Shown one piece after another: positions 7,496 through 15,321 of a DNA stretch of 45,145 bases (positions are counted from its first letter, which is position 1; each line of letters starts with the position of its first letter). The notes below the pieces were generated by a model. It saw only the letters and a program-made list of their open reading frames with translations. It did no database searches and was not told the origin of the DNA. The stretch covers positions 1 through 45,145 of the forward strand of contig JAFXNC010000018.1 in NCBI GenBank assembly GCA_017529875.1. Direction: 5' to 3'. This stretch comes from Ruminococcus sp. (GTDB taxonomy: Bacteria > Bacillota > Clostridia > Oscillospirales > Ruminococcaceae). The position numbers were made by a program, and so were the translations under genes.

Positions 7496-9001
7496 ATGCG
7501 TGCAAGCGGAATTCTTCTGCATATCTCATCTTTACCCGGCAAGTACGGTATAGGCAAGCTCGGAAAGGAAGCCTATGCCTTTGCGGATTTTCTTGCCAGG
7601 AGCGGACAGAAATACTGGCAGATACTGCCGGTGACTCCCACCAGCTACGGCGATTCACCCTATCAGAGTTTCTCGGTCAACGCCGGCAACCCCTACTTCA
7701 TCGACTTGGAGACCCTCGAGACCGAGGGACTTCTCAAAAGCATGGAGTACAAGCGTATCAGCTGGGGCGGCGTGGCGGCTGTGGACTATTCTCTGCTTTA
7801 TGAGAAGGTCTTCGCGGTGCTGAGGAAGGCCTTTGCCCGCTATGAGCCCGACGCGGATTACCGGAAATTCCGTGCCGAAAACAAGGACTGGCTGGACGAC
7901 TATGCGCTGTTCATGGCGCTCAAAGACGCCCATGAGGGCAGGGCCTGGGACGAGTGGGAAAAGCCCCTGCGTATGTTCGAGCCCAAGGCCGTCGCTCAGG
8001 CGAGACAGGACTATGAGGACGATATTGATTTCTATTGTTTCATACAGTATGAGTATTTCAAGCAGTGGAAGAAGTTCAAGGCTTACGTCAACGGCCTGGG
8101 GATAGACGTTATCGGCGATATACCTATCTATGTAGCCTATGACAGCGTGGAGGTCTGGACACGCCCTGACCGTTTCCTGCTGGACAAGGAGAAAAAGCCT
8201 ATCGACGTGGCGGGCTGTCCTCCCGATGCCTTTACTGCCAAGGGTCAGCTGTGGGGCAACCCCCTCTACCGCTGGGACGTTATGGAGGCGGAGGGCTACA
8301 AGTGGTGGATAGAGCGCATCCGCGCCGCCACCAGCACCTATGATGTGGTGCGTATCGACCATTTCAGAGGCTTTGAGAGCTATTACTGCGTACCCTACGG
8401 CAACGAGGACGCTATCATCGGCGAGTGGCGCAAGGGTCCCGGCATGAAGCTGTTCAAGGAGGTCAGGAAACAGCTGGGCGACTGCCGCATCATCGCCGAG
8501 GATCTGGGCTTCATCACCCCGAAGGTGGCAAGGCTCCTCAGATCCAGCGGGTTCCCCGGCATGAAGGTAATGGAGTTTGCCTTTGACCCCTCCGGGGACA
8601 GCGACTACCTGCCATCGAATTTCAAAAACAGCAATTGTGTATGCTATACCGGTACTCACGACAACGAGACCCTTGCGGGCTGGACTGCCAAGCTCCCCAG
8701 GGACGTGGCGAAGTTCACCCGGGAGTATCTTAACGTAAAGAAGAACAAGGACATCCCCAGGGCTGTCATCAGGGCGGCCTGGGCCAGCATCGCCGATACT
8801 GCGGTGGCGCAGATGCAGGACTTCCTCAACCTGGGCTCCGAGGCGAGAATGAACATCCCCTCCACCCTCGGCGGCAACTGGCAGTGGAGAATGTCCTCCG
8901 ACGCCCTCACCGACGAGCTGGCACAGGAGATATACGACCTGACCCGCATCTACGGCAGACTTGCCAAAAAGCCGGAGGCCAAGAAGGATGACAAGGTTTG
9001 A
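7496..9001 (+). CDS. malQ: 4-alpha-glucanotransferase (amylomaltase, GH77)
   Basis: Transfers alpha-1,4-glucan segments between maltodextrins, releasing glucose and making longer chains for the phosphorylase. The 501-aa length is typical of the bacterial amylomaltase class. It has the GH77 catalytic residues: nucleophile D288 in RIDHFRGF, acid/base E335 in IIAEDLGF and D389 in GTHDNET. N-terminal motifs SGILLHISSLPGKYGIG and PTSYGDSPYQSFS are also diagnostic. AAGGAGG at 7481-7487 precedes the ATG at 7496. It opens an operon with a deaminase, a small ORF, glgP and pyk, which fits a role in glycogen or starch breakdown. Confidence 0.97.
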   Translation: MRASGILLHISSLPGKYGIGKLGKEAYAFADFLARSGQKYWQILPVTPTSYGDSPYQSFSVNAGNPYFIDLETLETEGLLKSMEYKRISWGGVAAVDYSLLYEKVFAVLRKAFARYEPDADYRKFRAENKDWLDDYALFMALKDAHEGRAWDEWEKPLRMFEPKAVAQARQDYEDDIDFYCFIQYEYFKQWKKFKAYVNGLGIDVIGDIPIYVAYDSVEVWTRPDRFLLDKEKKPIDVAGCPPDAFTAKGQLWGNPLYRWDVMEAEGYKWWIERIRAATSTYDVVRIDHFRGFESYYCVPYGNEDAIIGEWRKGPGMKLFKEVRKQLGDCRIIAEDLGFITPKVARLLRSSGFPGMKVMEFAFDPSGDSDYLPSNFKNSNCVCYTGTHDNETLAGWTAKLPRDVAKFTREYLNVKKNKDIPRAVIRAAWASIADTAVAQMQDFLNLGSEARMNIPSTLGGNWQWRMSSDALTDELAQEIYDLTRIYGRLAKKPEAKKDDKV

Positions 9002-9626
9002 GACCCTCGAACGCCCCTGGCAGAGGATATTCGAGCTTGAATGGCAGTCGCTTTGCGAGGGCAGCAAGGCTATCGCGGCGGTGATAACCGACCCGGAGGG
9101 CAATATCGTCTCCGAGGGGCGCAATCAGACCAGCGAGCTCAACGTGCACAATCCCGCCACCGCCCACGCCGAGGCCGAGGCAGTCAGGAACCTTGACACG
9201 CAGAAGTACGACCCCAGGAGCTGTACCCTTTATGCGGGACTGGAGCCCTGCGTCATGTGCATGGGCACCCTGGTCATGGGCAGGATAAGGCACGTTGTCA
9301 TCGGCGCGAGAGACGATTTCGGCGGGGCCATGAAGCTCATAGAGCTGTTCGAGTTCTCAAAGCGCAAAGGCATAAACGTGGTCTGGACGGACAACATCCT
9401 CGGGCAGATGCAGAGGGCGTTCCAGACCCTGCGAGAGCTGCTTTACAACTCCGACCCGGACAAGCTGTCCCGGATGCTTGCGGATTTCGCGGTGCATGAC
9501 CGACAGGGCGTAGAGGCGGCGCAGGCTCTGTTCTCGAAGGGCATCTTCATGGAGCGCAAGCCCTCTGAATACACGGCGCGGGAGATATTCGATGCTCTCG
9601 CCGAGAGGATAGAGGCGGCTGAGTAA
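8988..9626 (+). CDS. Cytidine/deoxycytidylate deaminase-family protein (TadA/guanine deaminase-like)
   Basis: A 212-aa zinc-dependent deaminase. The catalytic signatures are clear: HAEAEAVRNL (H and E of the HAE motif) and PCVMCMGTLV (the PCxxC zinc ligands). The protein has a C-terminal extension of about 90 residues beyond the core deaminase domain. It could act on a free base, a nucleoside or tRNA; I cannot decide, and the extra length argues against simple TadA. The ATG at 8988 overlaps the end of malQ by 14 bases, which suggests translational coupling; a longer frame from 8961 lacks a better ribosome site. Its reason for sitting in a glucan operon is not obvious. Confidence 0.85.
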   Translation: MTRFETLERPWQRIFELEWQSLCEGSKAIAAVITDPEGNIVSEGRNQTSELNVHNPATAHAEAEAVRNLDTQKYDPRSCTLYAGLEPCVMCMGTLVMGRIRHVVIGARDDFGGAMKLIELFEFSKRKGINVVWTDNILGQMQRAFQTLRELLYNSDPDKLSRMLADFAVHDRQGVEAAQALFSKGIFMERKPSEYTAREIFDALAERIEAAE

Positions 9627-9650
9627 AGCCCTTTTATAAGGAGTAAAACC

Positions 9651-9773
9651 ATGGTAAATGTAATAGCCGGAGACGGCGGATTCAGAGTCGAGGGGACTTT
9701 CTCCCTGGGCTATGCCGGAGTGTTCCGGGACAGTCAGATACGGCTGAAATCCACCGACTGGCACAACTTCTGA
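9651..9773 (+). CDS. Small protein of 40 aa, unknown function
   Basis: ATG at 9651 with a good ribosome site (AAGGAG at 9638-9643) and stop at 9771-9773. The product begins MVNVIAGDGGFRVEGTFSLG and ends STDWHNF. It has no membrane segment and no cysteine, and alternating hydrophobic residues suggest beta strands. It lies 24 bases after the deaminase gene and 35 bases before glgP, in the same direction. The evidence for translation is the ribosome site and the snug fit in the operon. I do not recognise a family. It could be a regulator of a neighbouring enzyme or a remnant. Confidence 0.6.
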   Translation: MVNVIAGDGGFRVEGTFSLGYAGVFRDSQIRLKSTDWHNF

Positions 9774-9808
9774 CAGCCGGAGGACACATATATATTTGGA
9801 GGTAACAA

Positions 9809-12175
9809 ATGGACAAACAGTATTTGCTTGAAGAAATAAACAAGGATCTTGCCGGGAAGTTCGGCGTATCGGCTGACAAGGCCGATGCAGTTCAGCTGCA
9901 CGAGAGCGTTTCGTCGGTAGTTATGCGTGAGATCGCCGGAAGGTGGGCCGCGAGCCGCGAAAAGCATCTTGCCGACCGCCGCGCCTGCTATCTGTCGATG
10001 GAGTTCCTCATGGGCAGGGCAGTCTACAACAACCTGCTGGTGCTGGGCATCAAGAACGACGTGGACGAGGCTCTGAAAGCTGCGGGACGTTCCCTTTCCG
10101 AGCTTGAGGAGATCGAGGACGCTGCCCTCGGAAACGGCGGCCTGGGAAGGCTTGCAGCTTGTTTCCTTGATTCGGCGGCAGCCCACGATATCCCTCTGGA
10201 CGGCTACGGCATCAGGTACAAATACGGCCTGTTCCGTCAGACCATCGAGAACGGTTTCCAGCGCGAATACCCCGACGACTGGCAGCGCCAGGGCGACCCC
10301 TGGAGCAAGCGCTGCGAGGCCGACGCGGTAGAGGTGGTGTACAGCGACATGACCGTGAGGGCTGTGCCCTACGATATGCCGGTGATCGGTTACGGCACCG
10401 ACAACGTTGGCACTCTGCGCCTGTGGCAGTCGGAGTCCTGCGGGGGCTTTGACTTTGACAAGTTCAATTCCGGCGACTACGACGGCGCAGTAAAATCCGC
10501 CACCGACGCTGAGAACATCTGCAAGGTGCTCTACCCCAACGATAACTTTGACGAGGGCAAAAAACTCCGTCTGCGGCAGGAGTATTTCTTCTCGGCGGCG
10601 TCCATGGCCGACATCACCGCCAAGCATATGAAACGTTTCGGCACCCTCGACAATCTGGCGGACTATGTGACCGTACAGCTCAACGACACCCACCCGGTCA
10701 TCTCCATACCGGAGCTGATGAGGCTGCTGGTGGACAAGTACGGCTATGAGTTCGAGAAGGCCTTTGACATCACCCGCAGGGTCTTCAACTACACCAACCA
10801 CACCGTAATGCAGGAGGCATTGGAAAAGTGGAGCAGCCGCCTTATGGAGCAGCTCCTGCCGAGGGTCTATGCCTTCGTGCTGATGATAAACGAGCGGTTC
10901 ATCAAGGATATGTATGCCCTGGGCAAGGACAGGAAGTTCATAAACAAGCTCTCTCCCATGGCTGACGGTCAGGTGAGGATGGCGAACCTCGCTGTATATG
11001 CATCCAGCTATGTCAACGGCGTGGCGCAGATCCACACCGAGATACTAAAGGCCGATACCCTCAAGGAGTGGTACGAGCTCTACCCCGACAGGTTCCAGAA
11101 CAAGACCAACGGCATCACTCAGCGGCGCTGGCTGGCGCTGTGCAACGAGGAGCTGTCGGCACTCATCACAAGGCTGCTGGGCTCGGACAAGTGGGTCAAG
11201 GAGCTGGACGAGCTGCAAAAGCTCAAAGCCTTTGCCGACGACGAGGCTGTGCTGCGTGAGTTCATCGCCATAAAGAAGCAGAAAAAGCAGCAGCTTGCGG
11301 ACTTCATCAAGGTGCATGACGGCGTTTCGGTAAACGCCGATACAGTCTTTGACATACAGATCAAGCGCCTCCACGAGTACAAGAGGCAGCTGCTCAATGC
11401 GCTGTCTATCCTCTATATCTACTTCGGCATCAAGGACGGCTCTATTACCGACCTGCCGCCTGTGACCTTTATCTTCGGCGCCAAGTCCGCCCCGGGCTAC
11501 CGACGCGCCAAGGCCATAATCAAGCTCATCGGCGAGATCGGCAAGCTCATCGACTCCGACCCCGAGGTGAGCGGGCTCATCAAGGTGCTGTTCGTGCAGA
11601 ATTATAACGTAAGCTACGCCGAAAAGCTGGTGGCGGCCTGCGATATCTCCGAGCAGATCTCCACGGCGGGTACTGAGGCCTCCGGCACCGGCAACATGAA
11701 GCTGATGCTCAACGGCGCTGTGACTCTCGGCACTCTCGACGGCGCGAACATCGAGATCGCAGAGGAGGCCGGCGAGGAGAACGAGTATATCTTCGGCGCC
11801 AAAGTTGAGGAGCTTGAAAAGCTCATGCCCGACTACGACCCCAGGGAGTTACTTTTCAAGGACGAGAAGATCAACCGGGTGCTCAACAAGCTCATCGACG
11901 GCACTCTCGACGACGGCGGCGTACCCTCCAACGAGGAGGGCAGCTTCAAGGAACTCTACAAGGCCCTTACCGACGGAGCCTCCTGGCACGTTCCCGACCA
12001 TTACTATCTGCTGGGGGATCTCAACGACTACGTCGAGACCAAGCTCCGCGCTATCCGCGACCACAGCGACGAGCTGGCCTTTGCAAGAAAGTGCTGGCTC
12101 AACATCAGCTCGGCGGGCAAGTTCTCCTCCGACAGGACGATCAAGGACTACGCCGAGAATATCTGGCATATCTGA
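9809..12175 (+). CDS. glgP: Glycogen/maltodextrin phosphorylase
   Basis: Releases glucose-1-phosphate from the non-reducing ends of alpha-1,4-glucans; a pyridoxal-phosphate enzyme of family GT35. The 788-aa product has the expected motifs: YLSMEFLMGRA, EDAALGNGGLGRLAACFLDS, and the PLP site EASGTGNMKLMLNGA with Lys631. The ribosome site TTGGAGG precedes the ATG at 9809. The length fits bacterial GlgP/MalP, which lack the N-terminal regulatory extension of muscle phosphorylase. It lies in the malQ operon, 19 bases before pyk. Preference for glycogen or maltodextrin cannot be told from sequence. Confidence 0.97.
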   Translation: MDKQYLLEEINKDLAGKFGVSADKADAVQLHESVSSVVMREIAGRWAASREKHLADRRACYLSMEFLMGRAVYNNLLVLGIKNDVDEALKAAGRSLSELEEIEDAALGNGGLGRLAACFLDSAAAHDIPLDGYGIRYKYGLFRQTIENGFQREYPDDWQRQGDPWSKRCEADAVEVVYSDMTVRAVPYDMPVIGYGTDNVGTLRLWQSESCGGFDFDKFNSGDYDGAVKSATDAENICKVLYPNDNFDEGKKLRLRQEYFFSAASMADITAKHMKRFGTLDNLADYVTVQLNDTHPVISIPELMRLLVDKYGYEFEKAFDITRRVFNYTNHTVMQEALEKWSSRLMEQLLPRVYAFVLMINERFIKDMYALGKDRKFINKLSPMADGQVRMANLAVYASSYVNGVAQIHTEILKADTLKEWYELYPDRFQNKTNGITQRRWLALCNEELSALITRLLGSDKWVKELDELQKLKAFADDEAVLREFIAIKKQKKQQLADFIKVHDGVSVNADTVFDIQIKRLHEYKRQLLNALSILYIYFGIKDGSITDLPPVTFIFGAKSAPGYRRAKAIIKLIGEIGKLIDSDPEVSGLIKVLFVQNYNVSYAEKLVAACDISEQISTAGTEASGTGNMKLMLNGAVTLGTLDGANIEIAEEAGEENEYIFGAKVEELEKLMPDYDPRELLFKDEKINRVLNKLIDGTLDDGGVPSNEEGSFKELYKALTDGASWHVPDHYYLLGDLNDYVETKLRAIRDHSDELAFARKCWLNISSAGKFSSDRTIKDYAENIWHI

Positions 12176-12194
12176 AGGAAAGGCTGTGTTTTAA

Positions 12195-13616
12195 ATGAGA
12201 AAAACCAAGATCGTCTGTACCATAGGCCCCTCCACCGATGACGAGGCCGTCCTCCGGGAGCTTATGCTCTCCGGAATGGACGTCGCCCGGTTCAACTTCT
12301 CCCATTCGGTGCATGAGGTGCATAAAAAGCGTTTCGAGCAGGTGCGCCGCATCAGCAAGGAGCTGGGGCTCAACGTAGCCTGCCTGCTGGACACCAAAGG
12401 CCCTGAGATCAGGCTTAGGGATTTCAAGGATCATCAGCCGGTCATGATAAAGGACGGCGACACCTTCACTCTCACCACCCGGGACGTGGAGGGCACGTCA
12501 GAGATCGCCTCTATAACCTTTGAGCATCTGCCCAAAGACGTATCCGTGGGCTCGCGCATACTCATCAACGACGGCGTTATCGAGCTGGTGGTGAAGTCTG
12601 TCAGCGGTACGGACATAGTCTGCGATGTTATCCACGGAGGCAAGCTCTCCGACCACAAGGGCATCAACGTCCCGGGAGTCAAGCTCTCCATGCCCTATAT
12701 CTCCGACGCGGATATGGATGACCTGGCCTTCGGCGCGAAAATGGGCTTCGATTTTATCGCGGCATCCTTCGTTCGCACCGGCGCCGACGTGATCTATCTG
12801 CGGAAGTTCACCCAGTCCCTGGGGTGGAATAATCCCCGCATCATTGCCAAGATCGAGAACGCCGAGGGCGTTGACAACATCGACGAGATACTTGCGGCGG
12901 CTGACGGCATCATGGTGGCCCGGGGCGATATGGGCGTTGAGATACCCTTCGAGCAGATACCCGCCATACAAAAAGACCTTATCCACAAGGCCTACAACGC
13001 CGGCAAGCAGGTCATCACCGCCACCCAGATGCTGGAATCCATGATGACCAACCCCCGTCCCACCCGTGCGGAGATCACCGACGTTGCCAACGCGATCTAC
13101 GACGGCACCTCCGCCATAATGCTCTCCGGCGAGACTGCGGCGGGCGCTTATCCCATAGACGCGGTAAGGACCATGGCTCTCATCGCCGAGACCACGGAGC
13201 AGGATATCGACTATAAAAAGCGTTTCCGTATGCGTGAGGATTCCCGCAGCGAGTCCGTCACCGAGGCTATCTCCCATGCCACAGTCACCACCGCCCACGA
13301 CCTGGGGGCAGCGGCGGTAATGACCGTCACCAAGAGCGGCGCCACTGCGCGGCAGCTCTCCAAGTTCCGTCCCGACTGTCCCATCATCGGCCTCACCACC
13401 GACGAGACGGTCTGCCGGCACATGAATATGTCCTGGGGCGTACTGCCCGGTATAATCGAAGAAAAGACCAGCACCGACGAGCTCATCGCCCACGCCATAG
13501 ACGTGTCCAAGCGCCTCGGCTATCTCAAAGCGGGCGACCTGGTGGTGGTAACGGCTGGCGTCCCCCTCGGCAGGAGCGGAACGACCAACCTTGTTAAGGT
13601 AGAAACTGTAAAATGA
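12195..13616 (+). CDS. pyk: Pyruvate kinase
   Basis: Converts phosphoenolpyruvate and ADP to pyruvate and ATP. The 473-aa product starts MRKTKIVCTIGPSTDDEAVL, the classical N-terminus. K219 in IIAKIENAEG is the catalytic lysine, and MVARGDMGVEIP is the metal-binding motif. The C-terminal allosteric domain is present. It lacks the extra PEP-utiliser-like C-terminal domain found in Bacillus-type enzymes. It is the last gene of the malQ-glgP operon, 19 bases after glgP, tying glucan phosphorolysis to the end of glycolysis. Its stop codon lies inside the 5' arm of the terminator. Confidence 0.97.
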   Translation: MRKTKIVCTIGPSTDDEAVLRELMLSGMDVARFNFSHSVHEVHKKRFEQVRRISKELGLNVACLLDTKGPEIRLRDFKDHQPVMIKDGDTFTLTTRDVEGTSEIASITFEHLPKDVSVGSRILINDGVIELVVKSVSGTDIVCDVIHGGKLSDHKGINVPGVKLSMPYISDADMDDLAFGAKMGFDFIAASFVRTGADVIYLRKFTQSLGWNNPRIIAKIENAEGVDNIDEILAAADGIMVARGDMGVEIPFEQIPAIQKDLIHKAYNAGKQVITATQMLESMMTNPRPTRAEITDVANAIYDGTSAIMLSGETAAGAYPIDAVRTMALIAETTEQDIDYKKRFRMREDSRSESVTEAISHATVTTAHDLGAAAVMTVTKSGATARQLSKFRPDCPIIGLTTDETVCRHMNMSWGVLPGIIEEKTSTDELIAHAIDVSKRLGYLKAGDLVVVTAGVPLGRSGTTNLVKVETVK

Positions 13617-13700
13617 TCCCGGCCCGAAGGCCTTCCCGGACACCCCGTCCGGGAACGGCCTGCGGCTAACGCAAAAAGGCCGGGGATTTTACAGTTTTTT
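13605..13700 (+). terminator. Long terminator hairpin overlapping the pyk stop codon
   Basis: The 5' arm ACTGTAAAATGATCCCGGCC (13605-13624) pairs with GGCCGGGGATTTTACAGT (13678-13695), interrupted only by a small bulge, and is followed by six T (13695-13700). An inner hairpin TTCCCGGAC/GTCCGGGAA (13633-13641/13647-13655) sits in the loop. Confidence 0.85.
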
Positions 13701-13730
13701 GTGCTGTTATACAAAACTTGCAGATGCGTA

Positions 13731-13759
13731 TTGAATTATTCACAGATATTTGGTATACT
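13731..13759 (+). promoter_or_regulatory. Promoter of the purF-like gene
   Basis: TTGAAT (13731-13736), a 17-base spacer, TATACT (13754-13759), about 60 bases before the start codon. Confidence 0.75.
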
Positions 13760-13818
13760 GAATATGTATTTTTAAATTCAGCAGGGTCTCCCTGCGAGGA
13801 TAACGGAGGACTTTGAAT

Positions 13819-15240
13819 ATGGGCGGATTTTTTGGAGCAGTCGCTAAGGACAAGACCGAAAACGTGATCTATGACGTGTTTTACGGCACCGATTACCATT
13901 CTCACCTGGGAACAAGACGTGCGGGCATGGTCGCTTACGGCGACAAGGGATTCAACCGCGCTATCCACAACATCGAGAACTCGCCTTTCCGTACCAAGTT
14001 TGCCGACGACGTGAACTCTATGAACGGTCATATGGGCATAGGCTGTATCTCGGACTACGAGCCCCAGCCCCTTATGGTGCGTTCCCACCTGGGGACCTAC
14101 GCCATCACTACCGTGGGCAAGATCAACAACACCGAAGAACTGCTTGACATGGTCTACAAGAACGGTCATACCCACTTCCTTGAAATGAGCGGCGGCGACA
14201 TCAACGCCACCGAGCTTGTGGCGGCAGTCATCAATCAGTCTGATTCCATAGTCGAGGGCATAAGATGCGCTCAGGAGCATATCGAGGGCTCCATGACGCT
14301 GATGCTCATGACACAGAACGGCATCTACGCCGCCAGGGACAAGCTGGGCAGAACGCCGGTAGCCCTTGGCGTCAAGGAGGACGGCAGCGGCAGATGCATC
14401 TCTTTTGAGTCCTTTGCATACCTCAATCTCGGCTACACCCATGACAGGGAGCTGGGCCCCGGCGAGATCGTGTACGTCACCGGCGACAGCGCCGAGACCG
14501 TTGCGCCCCCGCAGAAGAAGATGAAGATATGCTCCTTCCTGTGGGTATACTACGGTTATCCCTGCTCCTCCTATGAGGGCGTGAGCGTTGAGACCATGCG
14601 CTACAACTGCGGTCAGATGCTCGCCAAGCGCGATGACGTCAAGCCCGACCTGGTGGCGGGAGTTCCCGATTCCGGCACCGCCCATGCTATCGGCTACTCC
14701 AACTATTCAAAGATCCCCTTCTCGAGACCCTTCATCAAGTACACCCCGACATGGCCGCGTTCCTTCATGCCAGTCAACCAGTCCCAGCGCAACCGCATAG
14801 CCAAGATGAAGCTGATACCGGTTGTGGATCTCATCAAGGACAAGAGCCTGCTGATGATCGACGACTCTATCGTCCGCGGCACACAGCTGAGAGAGACCAC
14901 AGAGTTTCTCTATCACAGCGGAGCCAAGGAGGTACATATCCGTCCGGCCTGCCCTCCGCTGCTCTACGGCTGCAAGTACCTCAACTTCTCCCGCTCCACT
15001 TCGGAAATGGAGCTGATCACCCGCCGCGTCATCGCAGCCCGTGAGGGAGAGAACATCACCGATGAGGTGCTCAAGACCTACACCGATCCCGACAGCACCA
15101 ACTACAAGGAGATGCTCCTTGAGATCAGCAGGCAGCTGAACTTCACCTCCCTGCGCTATCACCGCCTTGACGATATGATCGAGTCCATCGGCCTCGACAA
15201 AGACTGTCTGTGTACCTACTGCTGGAACGGACAGGAATAA
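13819..15240 (+). CDS. Amidophosphoribosyltransferase-like protein lacking the glutaminase cysteine
   Basis: A 473-aa PurF relative: an N-terminal Ntn-type glutamine amidotransferase domain (about 1-230) and a C-terminal phosphoribosyltransferase domain with the PRPP loop LLMIDDSIVRGTQLRET (D348, D349). Cysteines in KICSFLWVYYGYPCSS, RPACPPLLYGCKY and CLCTYCWNG match the positions of the iron-sulfur ligands of Bacillus PurF. The N-terminus is MGGFFGAV instead of MCGIxG, so the nucleophilic Cys is Gly. The usual HNG segment reads TVGKINN. The glutaminase is therefore probably inactive, and the protein may use ammonia or have another role. A GGAGGA ribosome site supports the ATG at 13819, ruling out a missed upstream Cys. 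It stands alone between its own promoter and terminator. Confidence 0.85.
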   Translation: MGGFFGAVAKDKTENVIYDVFYGTDYHSHLGTRRAGMVAYGDKGFNRAIHNIENSPFRTKFADDVNSMNGHMGIGCISDYEPQPLMVRSHLGTYAITTVGKINNTEELLDMVYKNGHTHFLEMSGGDINATELVAAVINQSDSIVEGIRCAQEHIEGSMTLMLMTQNGIYAARDKLGRTPVALGVKEDGSGRCISFESFAYLNLGYTHDRELGPGEIVYVTGDSAETVAPPQKKMKICSFLWVYYGYPCSSYEGVSVETMRYNCGQMLAKRDDVKPDLVAGVPDSGTAHAIGYSNYSKIPFSRPFIKYTPTWPRSFMPVNQSQRNRIAKMKLIPVVDLIKDKSLLMIDDSIVRGTQLRETTEFLYHSGAKEVHIRPACPPLLYGCKYLNFSRSTSEMELITRRVIAAREGENITDEVLKTYTDPDSTNYKEMLLEISRQLNFTSLRYHRLDDMIESIGLDKDCLCTYCWNGQE

Positions 15241-15251
15241 TACCACGAGGC

Positions 15252-15288
15252 AAAAGATATCCCCGCCGGAAGGTGCGGGATATCTTTT
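15252..15288 (+). terminator. Terminator after the purF-like gene
   Basis: AAAAGATATCCC pairs with GGGATATCTTTT around a short G+C-rich top; the 3' arm supplies the T-run. It is nearly symmetrical, so it may work both ways. Confidence 0.85.
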
Positions 15289-15321
15289 ACCGCAATACTA
15301 TAAATGTGAGGAATACAGATC

